A model generated the notes under the pieces. The model saw only the letters and a list, made by a program, of their open reading frames with translations. It had not been told where the DNA came from and did no database searches. Below are positions 1 to 7,392 of a stretch of DNA of 20,898 nucleotides, one piece after another. The stretch comes from Novosphingobium sp. (GTDB lineage Bacteria > Pseudomonadota > Alphaproteobacteria > Sphingomonadales > Sphingomonadaceae). Where the stretch lies: positions 1 to 20,898 of the forward strand of contig JAURNJ010000222.1 of NCBI GenBank assembly GCA_030830245.1, written 5' to 3'. How positions within the stretch are numbered: position 1 is the stretch's first letter; each line of letters begins with the position of its first letter. The position numbers and the translations under genes are program-made.

Positions 1-2
1 CG

Positions 3-86
3 CTCGAATCCGCGTTCGAGACACGCCGACTGATGGACGCGATTGAACGCAGCGCCGCGCAGCTGGGCGCGACGATTACGCTCTGA
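3..86 (+). CDS. C-terminal fragment of a protein, possibly a Gfo/Idh/MocA-type oxidoreductase (5' end outside window)
   Basis: Frame 3 is open from the left edge to a TGA at 84-86 and gives 27 residues ending in ERSAAQLGATITL. The pattern (an acidic stretch, then RRLMDAIERSAA, a short Gly/Ala turn and a hydrophobic end) resembles the last helix and strand of Gfo/Idh/MocA dehydrogenases, which commonly end in a 'D-A-I-x-x-S-A' helix. That assignment rests on a short tail and is tentative. The gene would be convergent with the crotonase gene ending at 154, with a GC-rich hairpin between them. The reading frame itself is more certain than the family. Confidence 0.4.
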   Translation, partial: LESAFETRRLMDAIERSAAQLGATITL

Positions 87-110
87 ACACGCACGCCCAA
101 ATTGGGTGAT

Positions 111-135
111 CGCGGCGGGTGTGGTGTCCGCCGCG
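111..135. terminator. GC-rich hairpin between convergent genes
   Basis: CGCGGCGG (111-118) and CCGCCGCG (128-135) form a perfect 8-bp stem around a 9-nt loop. A smaller palindrome, CCCAA-A-TTGGG, lies at 96-106. The element sits in the 67-nt gap between the plus-strand stop at 86 and the minus-strand stop at 154, where a bidirectional terminator would be expected. No clear T run follows on either strand, so intrinsic termination is only a suggestion. Confidence 0.45.
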
Positions 136-153
136 TGCTTCTCCACTGTAGGC

Positions 154-951
154 TTAACGCACCTCGTAGGGGGTCTTGCCCTTGCCCATCAGTGTCCAGC
201 GGTCGACCTGCGGAATTCCCACCGGGTTGCCGACCTGACAGTACTTGAGCCCTGTAGCCAGCGCGATGGTGCGCGGAATGTCGAGCGATTCCCATATCGC
301 GCGGGTAGAACCCTGGATCGCGGCTGGTGGCTTGGCGGCGATCTTGGCCGCGATTTCCTGCGCCCGGTCCCACAGACCGTCGAGCGGCACGACCTCAGTC
401 ACCAGGCCGAGGCGTAGGGCGGTCTGTGCCGAAATGCGCTCGTCATTGCCAAGTAGAGTCATGCGCAACACATCCCCCAGCGGCATACGGTAAGTGGCGT
501 GGATCGGCTCAAGCGCGGCAGTCATCCCATAAGTGACATGCGGATCGAAGAACGTCGCATCGTCTGAACAGATGATGATGTCGCATTCACCAATCCAGTA
601 GAACGCGCCGCCCGCGCACATGCCGTGCACGGCTGCTACAACCGGCTTCCAGCACTTCATCGCCTTGGGCCCGAGCTTTTCGCCCGGATCGGGATCAGTC
701 CAGACGTTGCCGTGGAACAGCGAACCGTCCGGTTCCTCCGTCGCTTTCACGTCCGCGCCTGTTGAAAATGCGCGACCGGGCGCGGCGCGCAATACGAGAA
801 CGTGCACATCGTCCGTCTCAGCCGCCCATCGCCAAAGATAGCCGAACTCCTCGAGCATTCGCTTGTTGAAGGAATTCATCGCCTCGGGCCGGTTGATCGT
901 GACGGTCGCCACGTGGTTGTCCAAGTTTACCAGGATCGTATCATAGTTCAC
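154..951 (-). CDS. Crotonase-fold (enoyl-CoA hydratase/isomerase family) protein lacking both canonical catalytic glutamates
   Basis: The product is 265 residues, normal for a single-domain crotonase acting on acyl-CoA. I start at GTG 951 because a GCGAGG ribosome site lies 7-8 nt upstream and the next residues (NYDTILVNLDNHVATVTINRP) match the usual crotonase N-terminus. An in-frame ATG at 1044 would add 31 residues that look non-homologous. The CoA/oxyanion segments are clear: FSTGADVK at about 62-69 and KPVVAAVHGMCAGGAFY at about 102-118. Where E. coli-type hydratases carry Glu144 and Glu164, this protein has Tyr118 (GGAFYWI) and His138 (FFDPHVTYGM). Simple water addition by the standard mechanism is therefore unlikely. 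Isomerase, hydrolase, C-C cleavage or binding roles remain possible. It is transcribed away from the truncated crotonase at 1174. Confidence 0.8.
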   Translation of the reverse strand: MNYDTILVNLDNHVATVTINRPEAMNSFNKRMLEEFGYLWRWAAETDDVHVLVLRAAPGRAFSTGADVKATEEPDGSLFHGNVWTDPDPGEKLGPKAMKCWKPVVAAVHGMCAGGAFYWIGECDIIICSDDATFFDPHVTYGMTAALEPIHATYRMPLGDVLRMTLLGNDERISAQTALRLGLVTEVVPLDGLWDRAQEIAAKIAAKPPAAIQGSTRAIWESLDIPRTIALATGLKYCQVGNPVGIPQVDRWTLMGKGKTPYEVR

Positions 952-1068
952 GGCACACCTCGCTGAAGTTGTATTTGAGCCAAGCTTATCTGGCTGCCCG
1001 TGCGGGTGCAAGGCCGCCTCGGCGGAAAAGAACGAAGTAGCCATGGTGCTGCCCTGCGTGAGACTAAT

Positions 1069-1083
1069 GTATCACTTATATAC
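1069..1083. promoter_or_regulatory. Short AT-rich inverted repeat in the divergent crotonase intergenic region
   Basis: GTAT and ATAC arms enclose a 7-nt spacer within an AT-rich patch, in otherwise GC-rich DNA between divergent starts at 951 and 1174. The position suits an operator or promoter core for one or both genes. Arms of four bases are too short to assign a binding family. Confidence 0.2.
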
Positions 1084-1173
1084 CTATGAAGGCGCCTATT
1101 GCTTGCAATGCCTTTGGGCCCTGCCAACAGTCGAGGCCAACTGTCAGGCGCGAGTTGCAGGAAAGGAACCGTC

Positions 1174-1620
1174 ATGAGCAGGGTTGCCACGTTTTCGGCC
1201 GAAAGCGGCGTGGGAATTGTCGCCATCGATTCGCCACCGGTGAATGCGTTAGGGATCAACGTTCGGCGCGGCCTGAACGAGGGTTTCGAGCAATTCGCTG
1301 CCGACGATGCCGTGGAGTCGATCGTTCTGATCTGCGGCGGCAGGACGTTTTTCGCCGGCGCCGACATTTCGGAATTCGGCAAGGCACAGGAAGGGCCTGG
1401 CCTTCAGGCAGTTTTCGATCTGATCGAGGATGGCAGCAAGCCGGTGATCGCCGCAATCCACGGCACTGCGCTGGGCGGCGGTTACGAATTGGCGCTGATC
1501 TGCCATTACCGCATCGCCGTGCCTTCGGCCATGGTCGGGCTGCCTGAAGTCAATCTCGGGCTGCTGCCGGGCGCGGGCGGAACCCAGCGCCTGCCGCGCG
1601 AGGAGAACGGCAAGCTCTAA
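1174..1620 (+). pseudogene. 3'-truncated enoyl-CoA hydratase / FadJ-type crotonase domain
   Basis: The 148-residue frame starts at ATG 1174 behind GGAAAGGA and encodes the N-terminal half of a canonical crotonase: [10 protein letters not shown] at 59-68, [20 protein letters not shown] at 89-108 and [20 protein letters not shown] at 123-142. Both catalytic glutamates (Glu105 and Glu125) are present. The sequence resembles the hydratase domain of FadB/FadJ multifunctional enzymes. Homology ends abruptly after TQRLPR, and a foreign six-residue tail (EENGKL) leads to TAA. Single-domain crotonases need about 110 more residues, including the trimerisation helices, and FadJ-type proteins need about 550. 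I recognise no continuation in the next 84 bases. A deletion or recombination scar fits best. It may still be translated, since its start region is intact. Confidence 0.7.
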
Positions 1621-1704
1621 AAGCGCCGCATTCGGGATCGCTACTGGGCCGGCCATCAGGCACCCCGTTCGCTCTGACCGTCGCGATGGCCCTCGGCAAC
1701 CTGA

Positions 1705-3246
1705 TTACGCCGTCAGACGGGCGCGCAGTTCGGCCCGCAGAACCTTACCCAGAGCATTGCGCGGAAGCTCGTCGAGAAATACGACGCGCTTGGGGATCTT
1801 GTAACCGGCGATCTGGCCCCGGCAGAAGCCCATCACCTCCACCGCTTCGAGCAACGCGCCGGGCCGTGGGACCACGAAGGCGGTGACAGCCTGGCCCCAG
1901 CGCGGATCGGCAATCCCGGCGACTGCAACGTCAGACACATCGGGATGCCCGGCGATCAGGTTCTCGACCTCGGCGGGATAGACGTTTTCTCCCCCGGTGA
2001 TGATCATGTCCTGCTTGCGGTCAAGGATGAACAGGAAGCCCGCTTCATCGATCGTTCCAATATCGCCGGTTCGCAACCAGCCGGATTGCCCAACCAACGC
2101 CTCGCGCTCTGCATCGGGGCGGCGCCAGTAGCCTGACATATTGGATTGCGAGCGGACAAGGATTTCGCCGGGCTCACCGCTCGCGAGCAGCTGGCCATCC
2201 GCACCAACGATGGCAATCTCAACGCCGGGCAGGGCGCGGCCTGCAGATCGCATTCGCGCGGTTGCGGGCAGGGCGTGTTCCTCGGGCGGCAGGGCGGTGA
2301 CGATGCCGCCGGTTTCGGTCGATCCGAATGTCTGCACGAATTTGCAGCGGATCCGGGTCAGGCAATCGGCCAGCAGATCCTCGGTGATAGGCGCACCGCC
2401 GTAACGGATGAATTTCACGCAGGCGAAGGTGTCCGGCGGGTGTCCGATGGAGGCTTCGAGCAGCAGACGCAGCGTCGCAGGCACCATCAGCAGCAGGGGG
2501 ATATCGTGCCTGCGCAGGCATTCGAGGATGAACGCCGGGCTGAACTCGGGAGAGATCAAGAGCTGCGCGCCGCCGTGCAGGCCGACGAGGGGCCACGAGG
2601 TTCCGCCGAGGTGAAACGAGGGCAGGTCGACAATCAGGCCTTGCCCGGGCTCCACACGCTCCCACACAATGCCGGCACGCAGCCGCTCTTGCAACGGTTC
2701 GAGCAGGGCCCGGTGCGATAGGAGGACCCCCTTGGGAACCCCGGTGGTTCCCGAGGTGTAGAGCTGAACGGCGATATCCTCGGCGGCGACCTCACGATCG
2801 AGCGGGCAGTCAGCAAAGCCGCTGATGAACCCCATCAACTCGCTCTCGAGATCTACCGCGCGCGCGCCCGCGCCAAGCGCCTGCCGCATCGCGCGCGCGC
2901 TGTCCGGGCTGGCCCCCGGTCCCACAAAGAGCAACGCCGCATCGGTGTCTGCCGCGATCGCCGCCGCCTCTGGAGGAGCGAGCCGCCAGTTGATCGGCGC
3001 GAGGACGACGCCCGCAAACATCGCGCCGAACCAGAGCACGTAGAACCGGTCGCAATTTTTCCCGAGGTACACCACCCTGTGCCCCGGACTGGCGCCTGCA
3101 TCGACAAGCGCGCGGGCCAAACGCAGGCTTTCGCGGGCAAGCTCTGCGTAAGTCGTGGCGCGCTCACCGAACAGCATGGCGGCAGCCTCGCCCCGGCTGC
3201 CGAAGTGCCAGGCCAGCATTTCGGTCAGGGTCCGGAATTCAGTCAA
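1705..3246 (-). CDS. AMP-forming acyl-CoA ligase (class I adenylate-forming enzyme)
   Basis: This enzyme should activate a carboxylic acid to its CoA thioester with ATP through an acyl-AMP. The P-loop YTSGTTGVPKG is at about 163-173, followed by GSTETGG, the hinge stretch GWLRTGDIG...ILDRKQDMIITGGENVYP, and a C-terminal NALGKVLR with the acylation lysine at about 501. All core motifs are intact. At about 513 residues the length is typical. The start is uncertain. TTG 3246 gives the family-like N-terminus MTEFRTLTEML but lacks an obvious ribosome site. TTG 3264 has GAGGGAGAGG just upstream. ATG 3219 is the only ATG and would shorten the protein by nine residues. It is the last gene of a minus-strand operon behind the Gfo-type oxidoreductase. 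Aryl, fatty or cyclic acid substrates are all possible. Confidence 0.88.
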   Translation of the reverse strand: MTEFRTLTEMLAWHFGSRGEAAAMLFGERATTYAELARESLRLARALVDAGASPGHRVVYLGKNCDRFYVLWFGAMFAGVVLAPINWRLAPPEAAAIAADTDAALLFVGPGASPDSARAMRQALGAGARAVDLESELMGFISGFADCPLDREVAAEDIAVQLYTSGTTGVPKGVLLSHRALLEPLQERLRAGIVWERVEPGQGLIVDLPSFHLGGTSWPLVGLHGGAQLLISPEFSPAFILECLRRHDIPLLLMVPATLRLLLEASIGHPPDTFACVKFIRYGGAPITEDLLADCLTRIRCKFVQTFGSTETGGIVTALPPEEHALPATARMRSAGRALPGVEIAIVGADGQLLASGEPGEILVRSQSNMSGYWRRPDAEREALVGQSGWLRTGDIGTIDEAGFLFILDRKQDMIITGGENVYPAEVENLIAGHPDVSDVAVAGIADPRWGQAVTAFVVPRPGALLEAVEVMGFCRGQIAGYKIPKRVVFLDELPRNALGKVLRAELRARLTA

Positions 3247-3251
3247 TTGAC
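3242..3251. promoter_or_regulatory. Palindrome GTCAATTGAC at the acyl-CoA ligase start
   Basis: This perfect 10-bp palindrome overlaps the proposed TTG start of the ligase gene. It contains the same TTGAC/GTCAA pentamers as the sites at 5293 and 7508, but back-to-back and in reversed order. It could be chance, or a secondary contact site for the neighbouring TetR protein. Confidence 0.15.
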
Positions 3252-3331
3252 GGCGACTGGGCAAACACCCTCTCCCTCGGCTAATATCCCTCCAGCTAAT
3301 AGAGCCCGGCAGGAGATGGTCCAGAATGAAG

Positions 3332-4420
3332 TCAGGCGGCGGTGGACGCCGCCACCCGGATCTCCGAAGCGCGCCAGCATTCGATGTTGCGCCAGACCGC
3401 GACTTCATCAGCAAAAGTCGCGAACTGGCCTCTGGTGCGCCCGCTGCCGAGCGCGGCGGCAATATCCTCGATCTCGGCCGCAAAAAGCCCGTGCTGATAT
3501 TCGCGGTTGCCGCCGTCGCCAAAAACCTCGGGATTGTATTCGGCCAGCTGCTTCACCTCGCGCAGCGTGAACTCGGCTGTGACCAGGCCGACCTTACCGC
3601 CGTTGAGCAGGCCTCCGGTGCGGTAAACCACGGTCTCCTTGCTCCCCGAAATCGTCCACTGTACACCCGTGGGCGCATAGGCAACCCAAGTGGCGCTGAT
3701 CGCCGCAGGGGCGCCATTGGGCAGAAATCCCGTCAGTGCGCAGCTGTCTTCGGCATCGACGAAGCCAGGCGTCAGGTCAGTCTGCGACCGGGGCTTGTGC
3801 GGGATCATGGTCGAAAGTGCCGCGCCGCTCGCTTCGAGGCCGCCGAACATGAATTCGAACAGGTCGCAGAAGTGTGAGAGCAATTGCGGCACAACCCCGC
3901 CGCTCTCTGCAAGCAGCGTGGCGAAGTTGGCGTAGAACGGCGCCCAGCCTTCGACCACGCCGTAGTTGACGCAGACCGAGACGCTGACGTTGCGCACCTC
4001 GCCAAGGGTGCCGTCGCGCACCATCTGGCGGATGGTCCTGTAGGCCGAGGTATAACGCCATTCGTGATCGACCGCGTGGAGCAGGCCCCTGGCTTCGGCG
4101 CGGGCGAGCGCGCTGCTTACCTCGGCAGCGCTCGTGCACATCGGCTTTTCGCAAAGCACGTTGCGCCCGGCGGCGATCACGGCGTCGAGCAGCGCGACGT
4201 GACTGCTGGGCGGTGTCGACAGATAGACAAGGTCCGGCTTGGAGGCGAGCAGGGCGTCGAGGCTGTCGAAGCAGGTGGTGCCATATTCGTTCGCGGCCTT
4301 GCGCGCGACATCGGCGTCGATGTCAAAGACCCCGCTCATTTCCGCACCCCTGGCAAGCGCGAGGCCGGGCACCGCCGTAAGGCGCGCGAACATGCCGGTT
4401 CCGACGACAGCGACTTTCAT
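3332..4420 (-). CDS. Gfo/Idh/MocA-family NAD(P)-dependent oxidoreductase
   Basis: The product has 362 residues and the two-domain layout of this family. The N-terminal Rossmann fold begins MKVAVVGTGMFARL (GxGxxA at 7-12). An acidic Asp33 ends the second strand, which favours NAD over NADP. The conserved EKP is at 91-93, with Lys92 as the usual catalytic or substrate-binding lysine. A C-terminal alpha/beta domain with DHEWRY and LLSHFCDLFEFMFGG follows. I start at ATG 4420, where the Rossmann strand begins. ATG 4462 has a GAGGGG nearby and would add 14 unconserved residues. Members oxidise or reduce hydroxyl/keto groups on sugars, cyclitols, dihydrodiols or related compounds. Here it sits between an SDR and an acyl-CoA ligase, suggesting it processes the carbon skeleton before or after CoA activation. 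Confidence 0.85.
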   Translation of the reverse strand: MKVAVVGTGMFARLTAVPGLALARGAEMSGVFDIDADVARKAANEYGTTCFDSLDALLASKPDLVYLSTPPSSHVALLDAVIAAGRNVLCEKPMCTSAAEVSSALARAEARGLLHAVDHEWRYTSAYRTIRQMVRDGTLGEVRNVSVSVCVNYGVVEGWAPFYANFATLLAESGGVVPQLLSHFCDLFEFMFGGLEASGAALSTMIPHKPRSQTDLTPGFVDAEDSCALTGFLPNGAPAAISATWVAYAPTGVQWTISGSKETVVYRTGGLLNGGKVGLVTAEFTLREVKQLAEYNPEVFGDGGNREYQHGLFAAEIEDIAAALGSGRTRGQFATFADEVAVWRNIECWRASEIRVAASTAA

Positions 4421-4495
4421 GGCAGCATCCCATTCATGGAATTTGCGAGGCGGCGCCTGCATCGCCCCCTCGGGATCACAGGGCCATCGCGCAAA

Positions 4496-5242
4496 TCAGG
4501 CGGCGAAGCCCCCGTCGACCGGCAGGGCAACGCCGGTCACGAACGAGGCCCTTTCGGAGCACAACCAGGCCGCTGCGTCTGCGATTTCGTGCGGTTCTCC
4601 GGCACGACCGATCGGGCAGAGTTCCGCCGCGTCCAGCTTGCGCAACTTGGCTGTCTCCGCGGTCATCGGGGTGAGGATATAGCCAGGGCAGATCGCGTTT
4701 ACGCGGATGCCTTCCTTCGCGTGGTCGAGCGCGGCAACCCGCGTTATCCCCACCACGGCGTGCTTGGCGGCGCCATAACCGCCAGACCGCGGCACGCCGG
4801 TGATGCCTGCACCCGAAGCGATGTTGACGATCGCGCCGCCCCTTTGCTTGCGCATCTGGATCAACTGATGCTTCATCGAAAAGCGAACGCCGTTCAGATT
4901 GACCGCGATCTGCGCGTCCCAATCATCATCCGGCACTTCGGCGAAGAGCGATGCGCTCGATCCGATACCGGCCGAATTCACAGCACAGTCCAACGAACCG
5001 AAAGTCTCGACGGTCACGCGAACGGCCTCCTTGACGGCAGCGCCATCGGAAACATCGACACCTAGTGCGATCGCTTCCCCACCGGCCCCTCGCACGATTT
5101 GTGCGACCTCGTCTGCATGCGCATTGTTGCGCTCGATGATCGCGACTCTTGCGCCTTCTGCGGCAAAGCCGATCGCGCATGCCCGGCCGATGCCGGATCC
5201 TCCGCCCGTGATAAACGCGACTTTCCCTTGCAGCAGAGTCAT
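4496..5242 (-). CDS. Classical short-chain dehydrogenase/reductase (SDR)
   Basis: At 248 residues this is a complete classical SDR. It has the cofactor motif TGGGSGIG at 12-19, NSAG at 89-92 in place of NNAG, and the tetrad Asn115, Ser143, Tyr156 and Lys160 (YGAAK). The C-terminus VTGVALPVDGGFAA is the standard family ending. ATG 5242 is preceded by AGAGGA with a 7-nt spacer, which decides the start over an ATG at 5308. It should interconvert a secondary alcohol and a ketone with NAD(P)H. It is the first gene of the minus-strand operon SDR, Gfo, ligase. Its upstream region carries a perfect TTGAC-N6-GTCAA palindrome shared with the divergent TetR gene, so repression by that protein is likely. 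Confidence 0.9.
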   Translation of the reverse strand: MTLLQGKVAFITGGGSGIGRACAIGFAAEGARVAIIERNNAHADEVAQIVRGAGGEAIALGVDVSDGAAVKEAVRVTVETFGSLDCAVNSAGIGSSASLFAEVPDDDWDAQIAVNLNGVRFSMKHQLIQMRKQRGGAIVNIASGAGITGVPRSGGYGAAKHAVVGITRVAALDHAKEGIRVNAICPGYILTPMTAETAKLRKLDAAELCPIGRAGEPHEIADAAAWLCSERASFVTGVALPVDGGFAA

Positions 5243-5292
5243 ATTCGTTCCTCTTTCGCGATTTTGCGCCGATCCCGGCTCTCTCATATTAT

Positions 5293-5308
5293 TTGACGGA
5301 TATGTCAA
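5293..5308. promoter_or_regulatory. Palindromic operator candidate TTGAC-N6-GTCAA, between SDR operon and TetR gene
   Basis: TTGAC (5293-5297) and GTCAA (5304-5308) are perfect inverted arms around GGATAT. The site lies 51 nt before the SDR start and 168 nt before the TetR start, the usual place for an autoregulatory TetR operator. On the minus strand the right arm reads TTGACA, a match to a -35 hexamer, so a bound protein would block transcription of the SDR operon. The same architecture recurs at 7508-7523. Confidence 0.55.
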
Positions 5309-5475
5309 CTTTGAAGCTCCGATTGCGCAGCCGGGTTCGCCGCAACCCGCAGTTTCAGAGGAAGTCCCGTGTTGGGGTGGTTAGTGAATTTGGCGGTTGA
5401 GGGGTTCTGCGTTATCGGAGTCTGTTCGCCGAGCAGATGTGGAATTGGGCTCGTGAGCCCGTATTAGGAAACGAG

Positions 5476-6264
5476 ATGACGAGAACGCTGGCAAAGACAC
5501 AGGCCGATACCGAAAGCGAAGCCGAGCAGCGCACCGCGACAACCAAGCGGGGCCGCGCGACGCGTGCGCGCATTATCAACTGCGCGTTGCGGCTTATGTG
5601 GCGTTACGGGTATTCGGAAATCGGCGTGAACCGCCTGATCGAGGAAGCGGGCGTGCTCAAGGGCAGCTTCTATCACTGCTTTCCCTCGAAGCTCGATCTG
5701 CTGCTGGCGATGTTCGATCACCTCTGGGCCATCCAGCGGCGCCAGATCGAACGCATTTACCACAGCCAGCTTGCCCCGGACGACGCGCTTCGCACCCACA
5801 TCGAATGGATGTGTAATTCGCAAATCGCCGCCAAGGAAGAGCAGGGCTTTGTGCCCGGTCATCTGCACATGGCCGCCGGCGTCACCTTGCTTGAAGAGCA
5901 TCCGGAACTTGCCAAGAAGGTCCGCCGATCGACCGAGGAGCACTACGCCTTCATCTTCGAGACGCTGATGCAGCTCACGCCGCATGGCGAGGCGGTGGCC
6001 CGGCGGCAGACGAACATTCTGCTCTATTTCATCTCCGGAGCAATGATGCAGGCGCGGCTCTACAACACGCTTGATCCGATCCATGAAATCCCGACGTTCG
6101 CGAACGCGGTGATTGGCTACCTCCAGGCCGGTGGCGGGCTGGAACAGCTCAACGAAACCGCAGTCCGCCTCGCCGAAATGAACGCGAAAAGCAGCGGGGG
6201 ACCGACCAAGCCCGCGCCATCCCGGCGTGCCACAGGGCCACGAAAGGGCAAAGCGAAAGCCTAA
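5476..6264 (+). CDS. TetR/AcrR-family transcriptional regulator
   Basis: The 262-residue protein has a basic N-terminal extension (about residues 1-27), then the TetR DNA-binding domain at about 28-75. Its helix-turn-helix runs IGVNRLIEEAGVLKGSFYHCF, and YHCFPSKLDLL matches the family signature 'Y-x-x-F-x-x-K-x-x-L'. The rest is a helical ligand domain, closed by a Lys/Arg/Ala/Pro-rich tail (about 235-262) that is probably disordered. ATG 5476 follows TAGGA with an 8-nt spacer; the in-frame ATG 5437 lacks this. The gene is divergent from the SDR-Gfo-ligase operon and shares its intergenic palindrome. It most likely represses that operon, and perhaps the transporter at 7554, until a CoA ester or other pathway intermediate binds. 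Confidence 0.88.
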   Translation: MTRTLAKTQADTESEAEQRTATTKRGRATRARIINCALRLMWRYGYSEIGVNRLIEEAGVLKGSFYHCFPSKLDLLLAMFDHLWAIQRRQIERIYHSQLAPDDALRTHIEWMCNSQIAAKEEQGFVPGHLHMAAGVTLLEEHPELAKKVRRSTEEHYAFIFETLMQLTPHGEAVARRQTNILLYFISGAMMQARLYNTLDPIHEIPTFANAVIGYLQAGGGLEQLNETAVRLAEMNAKSSGGPTKPAPSRRATGPRKGKAKA

Positions 6265-6312
6265 GTTTGGTCCTGAAGCATGCTCGGGGGGTGGAGGCCG
6301 GGGCAACTGCGA

Positions 6313-6349
6313 CGGAGGCTGCGCTTTTCTCGCCTGTCAGGCGCCTCCG
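6313..6349. terminator. Stem-loop in the convergent region of the TetR gene and the SDR relic
   Basis: CGGAGGC-T-GC (6313-6322) can pair with GCGCCTCCG (6341-6349), a 9-bp stem with one bulged T. The loop contains TTTTCT and the smaller hairpin CGCCTG-T-CAGGCG. It starts 49 nt after the TetR stop and overlaps the last codons of the minus-strand SDR relic. This is a reasonable terminator candidate without a proper 3' T tract. Confidence 0.3.
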
Positions 6350-6528
6350 CTTGCGACGATATCCTGCCCAGTGATCCAGCGGCCATCGTTTCCGCAGAGG
6401 AATGCGACAACGCCCGCGATATCTTCCGGCGTGCCGAGCCGCCCAGCGGTGCGACATAGGCGGCAATCCTTTGGGCCGATGCCGCGCGTTCCTCCGGTGA
6501 CGGTCGCGACCTTTTGCTCAAGATTCAT
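6337..6528 (-). pseudogene. SDR relic with a large internal deletion
   Basis: A frame of 63 residues starts at ATG 6528 behind AAGAAGGGG. It opens with a perfect SDR N-terminus ([18 protein letters not shown]) and ends with a perfect SDR C-terminus ([16 protein letters not shown]...[11 protein letters not shown]). The roughly 180 residues between, including the Ser-Tyr-Lys active site, are missing. Just after the junction another frame reads [11 protein letters not shown], the expected lead into GRLGTPED. A single base is missing at the CTGGGCGGCTC run, so the relic carries a big deletion plus a one-base deletion that restores the downstream frame. The C-terminal part resembles the intact SDR at 8993-9736 ([16 protein letters not shown]), so the two are probably paralogues. 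Confidence 0.8.
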
Positions 6529-6847
6529 CCGCCCCTTCTTGATCCTGCCCGCCCAAGCGCTGCCTGCGGGCGCCCGATGCCATCGCCGGTGCGCAGCGCG
6601 GGTGGCTGGCGGCACACACTTTCACGACTTGTCCGAATAGTCGAGAGTAGGGCGTTCACCACACCGCAACTTAGCATAGCGCTCGAACCAGCTGCGAGAT
6701 CGTGAGTACATGAGATGGGTTGCTTCTGTCAGTCTTTTGGCCACAGATCAGCAATCACTTGACTGATCGTCCAAATTAGGGTGATCTGACGATGGAAGAA
6801 TGGGGCGCGATGCCGCTAGGTGACGCTGCACCAAACTGGAGAAATGT
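6529..6847. other. Intergenic region upstream of the SnoaL-like gene
   Basis: I find no convincing gene in these roughly 320 bases. The stretch from about 6650 to 6780 is lower in GC than its surroundings and carries a GATCAG/CTGATC inverted repeat (6746-6751 and 6763-6768). It also carries an imperfect relative of the TTGAC operator at 6759-6774. It probably holds the promoter of the gene starting at 6848. Confidence 0.35.
6759..6774. promoter_or_regulatory. Degenerate TTGAC-type site upstream of the SnoaL-like gene
   Basis: TTGACTGATCGTCCAA agrees with the perfect site at 5293-5308 at TTGAC, the central GAT and the final CAA (11 of 16 positions). Its internal symmetry is weaker (GAC-N5-GTC). 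It lies 73 nt before the start codon at 6848. As a third member of the operator set it is only suggestive. Confidence 0.2.
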
Positions 6848-7342
6848 ATGACGATGTCGGACTACGACCAGATTCGCAATCTGATCGCCCGCTACAGCCA
6901 CTACGCCGATGACGACGACAGGGTAGAGGAATATTGCGCGCTTTTCGCCACGGACGGCGAGCTGGTCGAAGGTGGTGTGCCGCTGCCCGCTCATCGTTTA
7001 CCGCTGCTCCGCAAGCTTTACCGCGAGCTGAAGGAACAGCAGCCGCAGCCCTTTGGCGCAAAGCACCTGCAAATGAACACCGCGATCGAGATCGACGGCG
7101 ACACGGCGACCGCCGTTACCGATCTTCTCACCATTCAGGTGCGGCCGGAAGAGGGATGGTCGCTGGGCGGCGCGGGCCAGTATATCGACGCGCTCGTACG
7201 TGAGGACGGGCAATGGCGGTTCCAGCGCCGCGAGGTGCATTGGTACAAGGGTACTTCCGCGCGGGTGAAGGGTGAAGACCTGGAATTCAACAAGACGCTG
7301 GGCGCCATGATCAGGGAAGCGATGGGCAGCGTCCCGGCTTGA
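6848..7342 (+). CDS. SnoaL-like / NTF2-fold protein
   Basis: The product is 164 residues, typical of the SnoaL-like cone fold used by dehydratases, isomerases and ring-hydroxylating dioxygenase beta subunits. The N-terminus MTMSDYDQIRNLIARYSHYADDDD followed by YCALFATDGELV is the classic opening: a helix, a charged Asp/Asp loop, then 'F-A-x-D-G'. Central strands (HLQMNTAIEIDGDTATAVTDLLTIQV) and the late GQYIDALVREDGQWRFQRREVHWY complete the fold. Residues that could act catalytically include Tyr19, Asp21-24 and His73, but the reaction cannot be deduced. ATG 6848 follows GGAG by 6 nt. It is followed by the transporter gene on the same strand and probably acts on a pathway intermediate. Confidence 0.8.
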   Translation: MTMSDYDQIRNLIARYSHYADDDDRVEEYCALFATDGELVEGGVPLPAHRLPLLRKLYRELKEQQPQPFGAKHLQMNTAIEIDGDTATAVTDLLTIQVRPEEGWSLGGAGQYIDALVREDGQWRFQRREVHWYKGTSARVKGEDLEFNKTLGAMIREAMGSVPA

Positions 7343-7392
7343 TCTAGGGCGTCCTCCGTTCATCTGCCATGTGGCGGCAGGACCACGACTGC

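Noticed and set aside
3884..5065. 393-codon plus-strand frame across the Gfo-type and SDR genes
   Set aside because: It spans two well-supported minus-strand genes and their gap, which is typical of an antisense artefact in high-GC DNA.
5464..6306. 280-codon minus-strand frame opposite the TetR gene
   Set aside because: The plus-strand frame has a clear TetR domain and ribosome site; the opposite frame has neither motifs nor a sensible start.
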